Of a stretch of DNA of 64,000 nt, positions 44,822-59,200 are shown one piece after another. Numbering within the stretch: position 1 is the stretch's first letter; every line of letters starts with the position of its first letter. Location: positions 25,993,516-26,057,515 of the forward strand of contig OZ022349.1 of NCBI GenBank assembly GCA_963989245.1, given 5' to 3'. Below the pieces are notes generated by a model, which saw only the letters and a list, made by a program, of their open reading frames with translations, made no database searches and was not told where the DNA came from. The DNA is from Nansenia antarctica (taxonomy: Eukaryota; Chordata; Actinopteri; Argentiniformes; Microstomatidae). The position numbers and the translations under genes were made by a program.

Positions 44822-46665
44822 GCTGGCTCTGACGGGCCTGAGGTAAAAAAAGAAAGAAAGCGAGAGAATAGACCGGGAGGAGTGAGGGATTCTGACTTAG
44901 GAAAAGAAAGAAAGAGAAAGGGAGGGGGGGAGAGAGAGACGGGGGAGGCTGTAACCTAGTGCTTTAGGGAGAGGGGGGAGAAAGACCGCCACGGTTGTGT
45001 CTGCTGTGCTGGGTCTGCTGCTGCGCTCTGACTGAGGAGAGAGCAGAGCTGTGAGGGTTGTTGTTTGCGGCCCCCCCCCCCCCTTCTTCCCTCTTTGGGC
45101 CCTTTCCCCCTCCGCCATAAGAGCTGATCAACCCCCCCCCCCCCCCGAGTTCAGCCATCATCACCTGGGTGAAGGCTCAGGGATGCCAGACAGACAGTGG
45201 GGAGGATACCGTGGCACCGTTGCAGTGCCCCCTACAGGCGAGGAGTGGTGTTGTCCATAAAGGTGTCAGTTCATTACGAACTCTGACAAACTGCCACCAA
45301 AGGGACGTATTACAAGAGACAGACAAAAGGTGCGTTATCGTTAGTTCACACTATGTACTGTAATCATTTAAAAAAGACTGGAATACTAAAGAGATGTATG
45401 TGTTTAAAGGTGGGATTAGATTGTACCCTAGAATACAGAGTTTTACCTCTGTGAGGGTTATCGATGAGAAATCGTTCATGCAACATTCAAAAAAGCCGAT
45501 TTTTTTGAGTGACAGTTGTAATGTAAGTTGAAGGTTTTAGACAAATGGATTCTGGAAAAAAAATGGTCAGCTGTTCTGTTTGTTATTCTAGTCAGTTGCT
45601 AAGTTATGGATATGTTATGGTTTCTTCCAGGGTATTAGGAAGAGAGCAGATCTGTACATGTGATCTTTGCTGCACTATGCTGGAGTCTTTGCTTGGGCCT
45701 CCCTATCTTGTCATTTTTCTGTCCATCTTGACTCTTACTTTTCAAAAAAATCCAGCCTGCGTTTTTTTTCTTTTGCACATCTGATGTTGTCCTCAGCATT
45801 GGAGTGCGTTGTGGTGTAGTATATTATATTTTGTACATCAAATTTCAATCAAATTTACTACTTTGTTCCCTGGTACCTCACACACACAAACGCATCTCGG
45901 AAGCTCTAAATGTGTTGGGTCTTCTGAGCTTGTGACGTATCTTCAAGACAGTACTTCTTCTTTCGCTCACTGACGATGCAGAAACGGGAGCAGAACCTTG
46001 ACTTGCGTCTCTATACCTTTCCCAGTGTCAGTCAGTTCTAATGGTCAATATTGTCTTGAGGTGTAAAATACTAAAATGGTATTGATGAGTCGGTGTGAAT
46101 CGAGTGCCTATTCGGCCACGTGGGTTGGTGTCCCAGATTGCCTTGTAAAGTATCTGACGTCGGGGTGTGGAACTTGACTGGGTTTGTCATCAGTTGTCCA
46201 AAAAAAAGGAATCATGGTCGTTTTTCCTGTAAATTCACAAGGAAAGCACCCCCTATGCATCAGTACTACCAAATTCAAACATTCAAAATGTTTATTTTTG
46301 ATCTGAATTTCTACTATGGCCATTTTGTTCATTGCTCCTATTTCTTGTAAGTACTTGGACGAAAACATGTGAATAAAAGAAAACAACTGGTACTGTTCCA
46401 GATGACTCTGTAAATTGTCAATTTCCTTTTTTTTTTTTTTTTGTCTTTTCTTTTTGTCTTTTTTTTTTTTTTTACTTGCATTTGTCGAAGCTATTTTTGG
46501 GTGATGTGAGGGAATGTGTGGAATATGGTGATGGTCTTATTTTGTTCTTTTGATTTGTCTCTTTCATTTGTTACATTCCTTTTGTTCCCTTGTAATTCCA
46601 CATCATTTTACTTGAAAAAATAAAAGACAAAATGACAGTTGAATAAAAAGACCAAAAATGTATCT
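44822..46665 (+). other. srcap: srcap 3' UTR
   Basis: Non-coding sequence between the TGA and clustered poly(A) signals. It contains purine-rich and poly-C stretches near 44850-45150, then AT-rich sequence with T runs near 46427-46470. The end is inferred from the signals, not seen directly. Confidence 0.7.
46372..46647 (+). terminator. srcap: srcap poly(A) signals
   Basis: AATAAA hexamers lie at 46372-46377, 46619-46624 and 46642-46647 on the plus strand. The last two are close together and the likely main site is just after them. The first could give a shorter 3' UTR. Confidence 0.65.
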
Positions 46666-46670
46666 TGTGC

Positions 46671-48510
46671 TTTGGTATTCTCCTTGTGAAGTTTCAAAAT
46701 TACGGTTTACGTAAAAAAAAAAGAGCTTTGTGGGAACACTGGCCTGCCACAATCATTACGCATGAACCAAACCACTCATTTAATTAATTAATTAATTAAT
46801 TAATACATTGCACATACGTCATGATCATCAGTCATAAGAAATGCTTCTAGAGAACATGACACTACTATCCAGTAGGGATGGGACGATACACTCAACTCAC
46901 AATACGATGCACCTCTCGATACAGGGGTTCACTATACGATAGTCACGATATGATATCATAAATAAAACAAGATCAGTGTTTCCCCTAGGTTTGCTGCCTT
47001 GGGGGGGTGGCCAGCATCATGTCCAGGGGGTGTCGGAGATAGGCTCCTGCCCTATGGGCCATTAGACTCCAGAACCATCGGTTCTCAAGGCTACTTACTT
47101 ATGTGGTCTTTGACTACCTGTCCACTTTCTCACCTGGTTCTTGCTGTCTCTCTCTCTGGTGTGCTGACATCATCCTGCTCTCTCTCCTTCTCTCCCTCTC
47201 TCCCTCTTTTGCTGTCAACCAAAAGGCAAACACAACAACCAGAGTATTTCTAATCTAATAAGAGGTATAAATTGATCCATATCAATGTATTACATAAATA
47301 TAATTGAATATTGGATTGCTGTGGGCAATGCAGTCAGATAATGTCATTTTGACTTTACTCTCTCACCTGAAAAAAGAAGAAGAAAACAGACATTTCCAAT
47401 GCTTCAATCCACTGTCCATGTACTGTAAATATGCCATTATGGTATTACCATAAAACCCAATTCTAGCAGAATAAGAAAGATTGTATATCTACTTTAAGTA
47501 AAATAATAAAGTGCATCCAGTTAGCTCTTTAGCTGGCAAGTGTGCAAGCAGACTAGCTCATCTCATCACCACTGACTATTTACACCATGGAATTATAGTC
47601 ACACACTTTCTAGTCACAATAATAACGACCAATTTTAACCAACTTTCTCTGTCAGAACACTCAGCAATTATATTTGCTAACGTTTCAACTTTCCTACTTT
47701 CCATCTGCAGACATCTCACCCGGTGAAACCTCTCGCGTCACACGCGCACAATCTTGTATTATTCTCCAGCGCGGCACAGTGCGAACCGTGAAGTGTGGTG
47801 ATGATAGGTCTGGCTATGTGAAGTGTGGTGATAGGTCTGGCTATGCGAGCCTATGGGCTTGCCACTCTCCAGATTCAGGTTGGGCGCGGATATTTTAGCC
47901 TGCTTGTCAGATGTTTGGTGTCTACGTCCGTAATAACTCCTCTTTATTACTTTTTCTTGCGATGACTGATGGATAGATGATTCACTTATAATGTATTTGT
48001 TGTAAGTCGCTTTAAAAGGTGTCTGCTAAATGCCAAGTGACTCCACCTTGTCTTCTGGGTCACGCTGTGGTCATCCTTGTCCTCTTTCCTGGCCTGCTTC
48101 CCCAAACACATGTTGAAGGAGAAGATCTGAGTGGCAGAACCTCATATCGTTAGCCTCAAGTCATATTTTGGCCAAATGATCAGATATCTGCCTAACTCTA
48201 CTCTCCTAACACTGCTGATTCACTGTGCATTATTGCTTATGACATCAGCCTCAGAATGCTTGTTACATTACAAAATCACTATCTGCCCAAGTCATCTCTT
48301 TGACACTACATACAGAGATGGCTCGGCTGACCACAAGTGAAGCATGACGTAGGCAATTATGCTATGAGGCTAACGATATCTTCCACCACCATGTTTTCCT
48401 GAGGAAGAGGTAGAGAGAGACTGCAAGGAATAGAGGACACGAGTTTCAGCCAGTTTCTGGATCTGAGTAACTGAACACTTTTGCTTTCCCATCCTAATAA
48501 CACAGGAAGA
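46671..48510. other. srcap-stx4 intergenic region
   Basis: No gene found. It holds hAT-end fragments at about 46866-46985 (TAGGGATGGGACGATACACT; CAGTGTTTCCCCTAGG), a LINE-like fragment near 46985-47260, a SINE tail near 47995-48030, and an inverted-repeat pair at 48144-48379. Confidence 0.6.
48144..48379. mobile_element. Small inverted-repeat element
   Basis: ATATCGTTAGCCTCA (48144-48158) and its perfect reverse complement (48365-48379) bound about 206 bases of unrecognised sequence. Probable MITE; no clear target duplication. Confidence 0.5.
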
Positions 48511-48514
48511 ACAA

Positions 48515-50163
48515 CCAGTTTGAACTAGGCCATATTTTTTATTTAAAAACATTCTACATTAAAACAAATGAGCTGAAAGTTTGATACAAAATTAAACAGC
48601 CACATAAATGTACAGTTGCAATATTCGCCCAGCGCGCTCTCCTTTTCCCACCCTGTTTCTTTCACCTAATACAAAAAAAAGCATTAAGGTCCTCCATTCC
48701 ATCCCCTTCATAGAGGATCTCTTCAGTACAGAGAATTAAGGCTAGGGCAAAAAAGCACCATGGCTGAGATCTTAGAGTGGAAGAAAAAAACCCCTCAAAA
48801 GATGTATAAATGAAGAAAAAATAACTAAATATTTTTTGGGATGAGTTTCTTAAAGCAGGGGAGAGTGAGCGCGGAACAATTACAAGCAGTTTTCCATCCC
48901 TTCTTTATAACGTCAGTTAGCTAGTGCACCGTTGGTCCCACTTTAAAGCATGGCTGGTCAGTAACATGCAGAATAAACAGGGGTATGCTCTACCAATCTG
49001 TTCTAAACCAGGTCATACTATATAAAAGGTGATTCAGCAGGTTGGTTGTTACATTTGGTGCTTTGCCAAACGTGCCACCACCCTGTTGACAGCCTTTGTA
49101 GACCATGAGCCATTTCCTTATGAATGATTTCCAAAGCATCCGTGTCCTGGAAGGGTTAACAAGGCTTGGTTAAACCAGTCATCCTTTGTTTAAAGTGGGA
49201 CTGAAACATTGAGTATGAAAGAAAGGCAAGATTATGACATGGATTCTATTAAACTATTCTAGTGTTACTGTTCTAGTTTTCACATAGCAGCTTACACAAC
49301 AATATCGAAACTATAAATAAATACTGAAGCGAAAAGGACAAGTGAGTGGGGATTTGGGCCGTTCATCGCAGCGCTCAGACAACACAGGAGTCTGACAGGG
49401 ATCATCTCAGAGGCCAATCATTTGATATAAAAGAGCTTCTCTATTTACAAGGGTAACATCCCGGGGGCAGTTTCAGACAACCTTCAAGTTTTTCTCAACA
49501 ACTGCATACGTCTCAACTCACCAATAACATAGAAATTATATTATTCTATATTTGCATTTTTTAAAACAAGAAGCCCTAACCTCTAAAAACAAAATCATAG
49601 CTTTAGCACATTATAAAATAAAAATGAAAATACAATGAGAATCATCTTAAACTACAGGTTTTCCTGAGTATTATAATATGCACAGCGCCATTTCAGTGTG
49701 GTGCTCCAATACTGCATTCTTCCCTGCTGGTTGCTTGTAGACACTAACAGAGATCAAAGTGTACAAAGTTGATGTTCTGTGCAGTAACAAGTTGTCCACA
49801 TGTCAACTCTGGACTCTGGACGCGGGCCCTCAAGGGTCAAAAAAACCCTTTTGATGAGAGCGTAGGCAGTGGTTGTGTGTGTGTGTGTGTGTTTGTGTGT
49901 CTGTCTGTGTGTGTTTGTGTGAGGGTGTTAGTTACAAGGCGAGTGATATCAATAAGACCGGCCTTCTCTTATGAACAGGTCCCAGAGCAGGAGAATGGGT
50001 TGGAGGAAGATGACGCTGAGGAGGGAAGAGAATGACTGTTACACGATAAGAAAACACCCACCGTGCACCAAGACATCTAGTGTGGTAGAATAGCATTCTA
50101 TCCATATGAAATATGCCTCTTTTGAAAGTGATACACACATGAATGAACTTACATCTCAGAATC
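48515..50163 (-). other. stx4: stx4 3' UTR
   Basis: Non-coding, AT-rich sequence between the stop codon and a poly(A) signal on the minus strand. It contains a short GT repeat near 49873-49920. The end is inferred from the signal at 48538-48543. Confidence 0.6.
48538..48543 (-). terminator. stx4: stx4 poly(A) signal
   Basis: TTTATT on the plus strand reads AATAAA on the minus strand, about 1.6 kb past the stx4 stop. No competing signal was examined exhaustively in between. Confidence 0.55.
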
Positions 50164-50241
50164 TCAGGAGAAGCTGACAGCCAATGAGATGGCTAGGATG
50201 AGGATGAGGATGGCACAGCACAATGCGATCCACATCTTCTT
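50164..50241 (-). CDS. stx4: stx4 exon 10: tail anchor and stop
   Basis: It encodes KKMWIALCCAILILILAISL and AVSFS, then TGA (50166-50164). It is a single hydrophobic C-terminal anchor with a Cys pair at its cytosolic edge, a possible palmitoylation site. The acceptor is CTGCAG. Confidence 0.95.
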   Translation of the reverse strand, partial: KKMWIALCCAILILILAISLAVSFS

Positions 50242-53200
50242 CTGCAGAGAGAGAGACAGACAGAGAAGAAAAAAAGAGTGAGAGAGGGAGAGACAGAGAG
50301 AGAACAAGTTAGTTAGAGTCAAAGATTTCTCAGTTTCCTAGTTCAGACACACATGAAGGTACAGAACCGACCCGTACCTTGCGTGCTTTGTTCTGATACG
50401 TTGCAGCTTGTGCCGTTTCTGCCACCGCCTTCTCCACATAGTTGGTAGAGTTGATGATGTTGGACTCCACACGGTTCAACATCTCCCCCTAATCAACATA
50501 AAGATCAATCAATAAATACAGGGGGGAAAAAAAGGAAAAACTTCCCCAATAATATCTACCCGGTAACTGTTCAACCAATCAGATGATACGCTCAGAAGTC
50601 TGAGCTAGACACTTTGGATCGGTGTGAGCAAGCAGAACTGCCTAACGCTGAGCCGGCCCCCTACCTGGGCCTCCACCTCCATAGCCAGGTACTGAGACAG
50701 TGTCTTACCTGGGCCTCCACCTCCATAGCCAGGTACTGGAACATCTCGTGCAGGTCTCTGATGCTCTTCTCCAGTTTGACGATCTCATCATGTCGTACCT
50801 CTATCTCATTCAGGGCCTGCCTAGTGGCATTGGCATCATTCAGGATCTGAGAGGGAGGGAGGATGGAGAGAGAGAGAGACGGGGGGACGGAGAGAGGAAA
50901 AGAGATAGAAAAGAGAGAGCGAGAGGGGGGAGGGGGGGAGAGGAGAGAGAGGGAGAGAGGAAAAGAGATAGATAGAAAATACAAAAAGAGAGAGCGAGAG
51001 GGGGGAGGGGGGAGAGGAGAGAGAGGGAGAGAGGAAAAGAGACATAGATAGAAAATACAAAAAGAGAGAAAAGGGTGGGGGGGATGTTACTAAATGTCAC
51101 ACTGCAGGAAGTGACAGTGAGTTTATGCTCAGGTCATCACATGATCAGGTAAATAAAACAACAACCACACTAGCTAGCTAGCCAAGCACAGCCGATGGAG
51201 ATGGACACTGGGTTCTTCTAGAGTGTTCCATATACAGGGTTCTGACACCACTACAGGAACTCTACAGGTTCCTACCAATAAACACACAGGTACTTAAATG
51301 AGACTCCACTTACCACCTCCAGACTGTACTCCCAGGGTGAGCAAACAGAGGTGAATTTGAACAAAACAAATCTGTGATGGTTTAATCTTTCTTCAATTCA
51401 AAATACAAGGCATTTGTTGCTGTTCCCAATATACTACTGTACCTATCTGGACACATCTCTCTGTACTAGGCTATCAGTAACATTTCACTAAAGAGAGATT
51501 CACTTTTCTGTACGGCTTTTAGCCAAATATCTGTCATGTCTGATGTATGGGAATACCACACAGAGGCTAACGCTGCTGATAATAGCAGAAAGACTCTACA
51601 TTTGTCTATGACTCAGGGGAATTACAGGAACAGGGAAGGTTCTTCTTTGCGTTGTTGTTATGAATTGAACTAAAGCAACACAGGGAGACCGGGGGAAAGT
51701 GTAAAAACCAGCCAGAATGAGTTTCTGTTTCTGTCAGAATGATTCATGCGAATAACTGTTTGCAGTTAAAACTGTCTCTGAAAAAGGAGGGTTTCTTATG
51801 AGATCTGACATCTAAGATTCAAAAATTGGGGGGGGGGCTGACTCAATAAGAATTGGTGCCTTGTTATCAATCAGCGTAGCAAATACGAGTCCATAGTGGT
51901 TTGTTTCCAGTCCGTCTGGGTGCCAGGAGGACATACTCACGTTCTGTGTGAAAACATCAGTCTGTCCACTTTCCAGCATGGTGTCCAGCTCCTCATCCGT
52001 CACATTGGTGCCGGCTGGAGAGGGGACAGACAGTAGTTAATAGAAAAGAAGAGAGTGCACACCACCGAAAATGTAAGCGAGGTGCTGGCAACGGAACAAA
52101 ATCCAATTAAAAGAAGTAGAAGCCGCACACTCAAGTTCCAGATGCAACAAAAGTGTGGTTTAATAGGACACCGGTTTCGGCCGTAGCCTTTGTCAGGTCT
52201 TAAATTTAACTTGAGTGTGCGGCTTCTACTTCTTTTAACGGGACATACAGTAGTAACATCAGGGGGACATACAGTAGTAACATCAGGGGGTGCTTTCAGA
52301 GGACAGTCACATTCAGCTAACTTCCACAGCGCAGTTTAGTAATCAAAAGACTGTTGAAAAATCCTAGATGTTGAAATCACCAAATAACTGAAGTTCCTCT
52401 TTCAGATTTACTCACAACACACTTATAGTTCCCCTGCAGTACCTTCTGCCCTTACAAGACAATGGTGTCTTGATTAGATCATTACTGCTACCACAGTATA
52501 TATATATAAACTATTGGCTAATCGATTAGATTCAACTTTATTGTCATTGCAGAGTACAAGTACCAGATAACCAAATGCAGCCAACCAGAAGTGCAAATAA
52601 ATAGTGATATAAAAACATGATATAAAAACACGAGAATGTTAGTGATGGGTACAGTAAGGCATGTACGGTAGTTTAGAGGTATATACAGTTATGAGCCATG
52701 TACAGTTAATGTAGCTTATGGACAGTATGTAAATGTACAGCTGTATGAAAGATATAATAAGGAATCTGGATCCTTTTATAAAAGTATATAAGGATCATAA
52801 ATATGATCCTGGTGGATCCAAAGGTGCGGTTCAGACGTACTGATCCTGAGCTGCCGCTGTATCCTCTCCACGTTGCGGTCCCGGTACTGGGACTGGATGG
52901 TGTTGCAGTGACCCATCAGCTCCACAAACTCCCTGGACAGGACGCCATGCTGGGGGGGGCGAGGGGGGGGAGGGAGAGGGATGGGCGGAGGGAGAGGGAT
53001 GGGAGGAGGGAGAGGGGGGGAGGAGGGAGAGGGGGGGGAGGAGGGAGAGGGGGGGAGGAGGGAGAGGGATGGGAGGAGGGAGAGGGGGGGAGGAGGGAGA
53101 GGGATGGGAGGAGGGAGAGGGGGGGAGGAGGGAGAGGGATGGGCGGAGGGAGAGGGATGGGAGGAGGGAGAGGGGGGGAGGAGGGAGAGGAAGGGGGAGA

Positions 53201-56200
53201 AAAATACATTTAAAAATGTATCAAAGGCAGTCTATATACTTTAGACTATAGACTCCATAAGGTATGAAGGATAAGTGAGACTGGTTATGTATCTGTAAAG
53301 CTCCACCTGTGTTCTCTGCATCCTCGTGTTTATGGAGACATAGTTCCCATCATCCTCTACTTTCTTAGGGTCAATGGCTGAAAAAAAATAAAAATAAAAC
53401 GTTTTCTGTAAAAAATGGGGTCAAATAGGCTCATCTCTCCAGTCCTGGTCTCCTCCTCCCCCCCTGAGAGGACTCACCCTTCAGCCTCTTCTGGATCTGG
53501 GCAGCCATGTTCTTGATCTCCTCTCGGAGGGTCTGGAGCTCTCGCTTCATCCCTGAACAGGAAAGGAAAGGGGAGTCAGAGTTTGTCATTGCACAGTACG
53601 GTACCACTAAATGCATGTATGCTCTAGAGGGGGCATCTAGACAAGGACTCAGAGCCAGTATAGGCCACCCCGGAGCAATTAGGGGTTCAGTGCCTTGCTC
53701 AGGGACACTTTGACACTTTGACTTTCGAACCGCTGCGAGCTGCTGACTTTGCAATCATTGTTTTGTCCCGACAAAAACATGCATGGTTAAATCCTCTAAC
53801 AGGCCTAACACATGTTCAGGTTCAGGTTTTATTGTTACGTCACATTACAAGTGTAAGAGAGTAACATTCTTAGGCTTCGGTTCCTTGACATTGCAGCATG
53901 AAGACAATAAGACAAGAGAGTCAATATAAATAAAGTGACAATAGTTACAAGACATACGTGAGACATTTGGACAAGTGACAAGCTGTGGGAGACAAATAAG
54001 ACAAATAAACAGGACACAATTTAGTACAAATAGTAAAAAATGAAATAGTACAAAGTAGAAATGCTATGAGTATTGCACTCTGTGGCAGTGGGATGTAAAA
54101 GGTAGTATTGAGTAAAGTGACTGTGTGCTTAAGGGTAGGTAGTCTGTATACATTAGGGATGGACGGTTTTTCGGTTAAACCGAAAACCGGGGTTTATAAA
54201 AATAGAAACGGTTTTTTATCAAAACCGTCTGAAACCGTTTTTTTTAAAAATTATTATATATATTTTTTTATATTCTATGTTGTTCAAAGAATAAAACTGG
54301 AACATGTCACATGTTTGTCGTGTGTGAAAATAACAATGATACAGTCTGAATCTGCCGCGCAATGAGTGAGAGGTTTGGTCAGTTGTGAAGAATAACTGAG
54401 GATTAATATCTAATTGGGATTATATTTAAGGGTAACGAATCACTCTATGGGAAAGATACCGTAGTTGCCTTCAGTTATTGGTAGATAGGAAAGGTTTTTT
54501 ACAATTACTCGCTTACATTTAATAAGATCATTTTCGCTGCTCTCTGTAAAGCGCATTGGGTCACTTTTGTGAGAAATGCGCTATAGACAGGGGTGCACAT
54601 AACTTTTTGGAGCCAGTGCTCAGAGGAGCACCTAGGGATGCTGCTTGGTGCTCCCCGAGCTCGCGAGTCACGACCCGTCCCACAGGATGGATGAAAAAGG
54701 GATACATGGATAACTTATATTAGCAAAATGACATTTATTCATAAATAAAGATGAACGAACAAATGATTGTGTGCAAAACAAAATAAACAAATGCAAAATC
54801 AAATGACTGCTCTTTAAGCATGAAAGTCTGTCAGACTCCTTTAACACTTAATCAGCCGTGAGGTGTTAAACAGCACCAGTGAGTACAAAAAAAAATCTAC
54901 CTTTGCACTCGATCAAATTTCAGGACCCTCCTTTCATGACTTTTCCTAGATATGTGCGTTCTACCACCCAGCATCTTTACATTTTCAAAATCGAGTTAGT
55001 ATAAAGCGATTTTGCAGTATTTCTGTGTGTGTCTGTGTATTTGCCTTGGGATTCGGCTGCCATCTTTTTCTCCAAGGCTGCAATTCTCTTTTATATCAGC
55101 AGAGGTAGCAAGGGGGCACACACTGTGCTCAACCTTCAGGCTTCAGTGCTGAATTAGATACAGTGGATAAGACTGATATTTGTAACATAATGTGTTTATA
55201 TATAGGCTATATATAGCAATAGTGATACATAAGATATGTATATGTACAGACAGTTATGAAAATGATAAACTGTACAGTATGTCTCCCAATCCCTTCAGAT
55301 TTGTTGGAGCTGAGGGTTTTTTTTCACAGCGGGTTTACCCAAGTTCCATGCAATAGTGATAAGATATTATGATATGTGTAGCCTATGTACAGTTATGAAT
55401 GATACACTGCACAGTATGTACCTATCAAGCTGTGTGGTATTACATAGGTACCACAGCAAAGTAGTTCATCAACGAATATTATATAACAAACGGATATTTA
55501 TAATATTGTATATAATGTATTTTTTGTATATCACTGTAGACCACGTTGTAGTAGTAGCCAATTGCAGAGTGTATTCATTATTTTGTTTGTTTTAATCCTC
55601 ACTGTGTTCATGTTGTGCAGTGAACAAACAATTGTTGGGAGAATAAACTGTCTCTTGCCGTGAAATGTGTACATAAAATAAAATGATGTCGGCGATGATT
55701 ATGCCTGTAATCATATAACGAACTGATATTTCTGAGTGGGGCAGTCCCAGATATAGTGAAGACAGACAGGAAAGTAAGGAGAAGAAGGGAGAGAGTATTG
55801 ACAATTGATAATAAGATATTGATAATGTAGGAATAAGTGTGTTCATATGCAAACATATTCAATGGCATGTAATTAGTAGGCAATTGTTTATCACAGATGA
55901 ATCCTGACAATTGATGGTTGATGCATGGGGGAGGGTCATCTTATTCTCAATGATCTCTTTCTGATCGTTTCCGATCACCACACAAAGGATGCCTCCAACA
56001 AGCCCTTCAAACCATCCCCCACCAGAATCAACGATATAACGAACGGATATTTCTGAGTGGGGCAGTCCCAGATATAGTGAAGACAGACAGGAAAGTAAGG
56101 AGAAGAAGGGAGAGAGTATATTGACAATTGATAATAAGATATTGATAATGTATTTCGCTGTCGACCAAAATCGTTTGAAATTACGTGCTTGTGCATTGAA

Positions 56201-59200
56201 TGACACTATGTACAGCGCTGTCAATTTTCAAATAATGCAATAGGCTATATATATGAATGTTCAGTTGTGATATGAAGTAGCCAACAATTCTCATGTCGAC
56301 CATGATAATAATAGGCTACAACAAGGTTGTACATAGATATACGCAGATTCATATTTGGATAGTTGATTTTGGCACCATTAGCCAATTGCAGAGAGTATAC
56401 ATTATTTTGTTTGTTTACTGCACATTATAAATGAAATGATGTGTATTAATTATTTTGTTTGTTTGAATCCTCACTGTGTTCATGTTATAATGTTTAGTGA
56501 ACGAACAATTGTTGGGTGTTTGCCACAAATCGGAATTCTCTTGCCGTGAAATGTGTACTCAATAAGACATGCGCTCTGCGCTGCGGGCTACATTTGATTA
56601 TGTAATCATCAACGATTGATTAGTAGGCCATTGTTTATCAAAGATGAATCCTGACAATTGAATGCCATTTGAGATCGAGACTCGGTAGCCTAATAGTGAT
56701 AATGAGTTCAATCTGTAAACAGTTATCATCTCAATAAGACGGCCAATGTAATGCGTTGTTTTTTTGATTTTGCATTCCTTGTTTCGTGGTAAACTAATCT
56801 CTTTCTGATCGTCCCGTTCACAAAAACCTAAGGTGCATAAGTCACGTAATATGGTGAAATAAATGTTCGTTCAGACAATTCGTTCAAACTTGATGTTGAT
56901 GGGGGGAGAGTTGATGGCTCTCGATCGTTTCCGATCAATGAACAAAGACATCGGGTTTCCCCGCTCCACCACGTCCCAACGGTGTGTTTCTGTAACCATT
57001 TTCTCCTCCTTCAAGTCGCTCCTCTCAGGAGACCACTATTTATAAATAATAATCCACAGATAGGCACAGTCACAGTGCTACATGAAAATATCTAGCCACA
57101 CACCACATATCATAGCTCCGCCCTATATGTATTTATCATCATATTTTGTCAATATAAAACGGAGGTACAATATATGGCAGATATATGTATGGTATATTAT
57201 GGCAGTTTCTGGCGCCTGTCCCGTTCTGTTGTTCAAAGAATATAATATAAAACGCATCACATGTTTGTCATTGTGTGAAAATACAGATACCTGGTCCACA
57301 CAGCTTCAGATTCCAAGGAAATTACTTGGAACTATGTGTGAAAGGGACAACATTGCAATATATATTACAGTTATTTTTTAATAATGCTAATCAACTTTCA
57401 TTCGTTAGTAATGAAAACTCCCGCAGTCTCGATCAATCTCCTAGATCAATCTCCTCTCCACTTACGTTACATACATGCATACGTTATTATATATATATAT
57501 AACATGCATAACAACTAAGACATGCGCTCTGCGCTGCGGGCAGTGGGGAGAGGGTTGATGGTCCCCCGCGGTGTGTTTCTGTTGCGTGTTCACGCTTCTT
57601 GCGTGACATCGCCATCCAGCGATTTTTGTGGGTCAGTACACACACCCCCATTGTGATTAGTGGTCGTGTGATTCCACACCTCGTCGCGCTTTAGTAGGTA
57701 AAAAAACGTCGGCGCCTCCAGTGTTAAGCACAAGGAAATCAACTGACATCTCTTTAAGCACTAACTGAATGTCTGTTCTTTAAACACAATGAAATCAACT
57801 GACATCTCTTTAAGCACTGCTCTGTAAACACTGAAATCAACTTTTCAACAAAAAGTTACAGCCTAAGTATTTATTTATGCTACAAGCTTAATCATCATCA
57901 TCATCACTGCTCTCTTGACTGCTGTAAGTTATCACTGTCCTCAATTTCAACCATGGTAGAGGATGTTGTAGGGCAGGCCATCACTTTAAATAGCTCATTA
58001 TTTTGATTGTGCAACAAAGTCTTTTTTTCATTTTTTCTAATAGAATTCCCAACCATATTCCCTGGGTCCGGGGTCTAGGTGCGATAATGAAGCTGTAAAA
58101 CAAACGTCTGAACGTTTGAAAGCTTCAGAGAAAAGAAACGTGAAGTCCCTTGGTGTTGTTTTTCCTTTTAGCGACGAGTCGTTCGGGACTGAATTTTCAC
58201 GTGTCGGCGTGATAACCGTGATAACCATGCGATACGCGATACGCGGAATGAAAGTACGAGTTACAATACTTTCCGAATGTTTTCGTGAGGGGAGTCGCCG
58301 TGGTCGTCGTGATGGATTACTTATTTGGGGACGGCAAATAGTTACTTACTTGGTGGGGCTTGCTTCTTGGACCCAGCTGTTGGTGCGCAAAAGCGCCTTC
58401 ATGCCGCTGATCTGCCGTGCAGCATGCATTTTGGCGACGCATGCGCACTGGCGCACCAGTTATGTGCACCCCTGGCTATAGAAATAAAATGTGATTTGAT
58501 TTGATATCAATCAATCAAACTTTATTTATGTTCTATAGCACAAATCATGCATTGAATGTAACTCCAAGTGCAGTATTTACTAAACCACAATATAATAAAA
58601 CAAGAGCTATACGGATCAAGAGTGTTTGTGCACAGCGCCACTGTGTGTGAAGGCGCTACTGAAAGTGATGACAGAACGCATGTCTCAGAAAATACGCGGT
58701 CACTTAGTGACGCAAAGGTAGTTCTGTATTTATCTCTATCTGTATTAGTACATTTATTTTGAAAGCTCTATTTTGACAGCTCTACCATGGGCACTTTTAT
58801 TTTGATGGGGCATTCTTTGTTGATTGACTTACGACAGTTCAGGACGAGTCAGTCTCGCGGCATGTGGTTTTTATGAAAAGCTTTAAGTATGTTCACTGCA
58901 TAATTCTAAGTCTAATATTTCAGTGATTATTGAGCAGTATTCAAATATTTAAATACATTGAGCAGCAGCTGAAACTTTGTCTAAGAACCAAGATATTGAG
59001 AAAGCAGTTCATTCAATGAAGACGCTGTTCCAAGAGATGATCTTCCGTGCAGGCGTGCACCCTGGATCAGCGGAGCTGGTGTGTTAAGTGTTCATGTGTT
59101 TTCATGTATGGTGTAGCTTACAAAAGTCTGCCTTTCCACTTATATTTGTGAAACTAAGTAGCCTAAATGTGTTGCGACTGTGCTTACGGTGTTTTAATGG

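Noticed and set aside
48030..48125. Possible SLCO-transporter-like exon fragment (WVTLWSSLSSFLACFPKHM)
   Set aside because: Only a short weak resemblance, no splice sites checked convincingly, and an antisense frame looks equally coding-like; not supportable.
58116..58481. 121-codon frame inside the hAT stack as a transposase
   Set aside because: No hAT transposase motif recognised; it spans a subterminal region and the element end.
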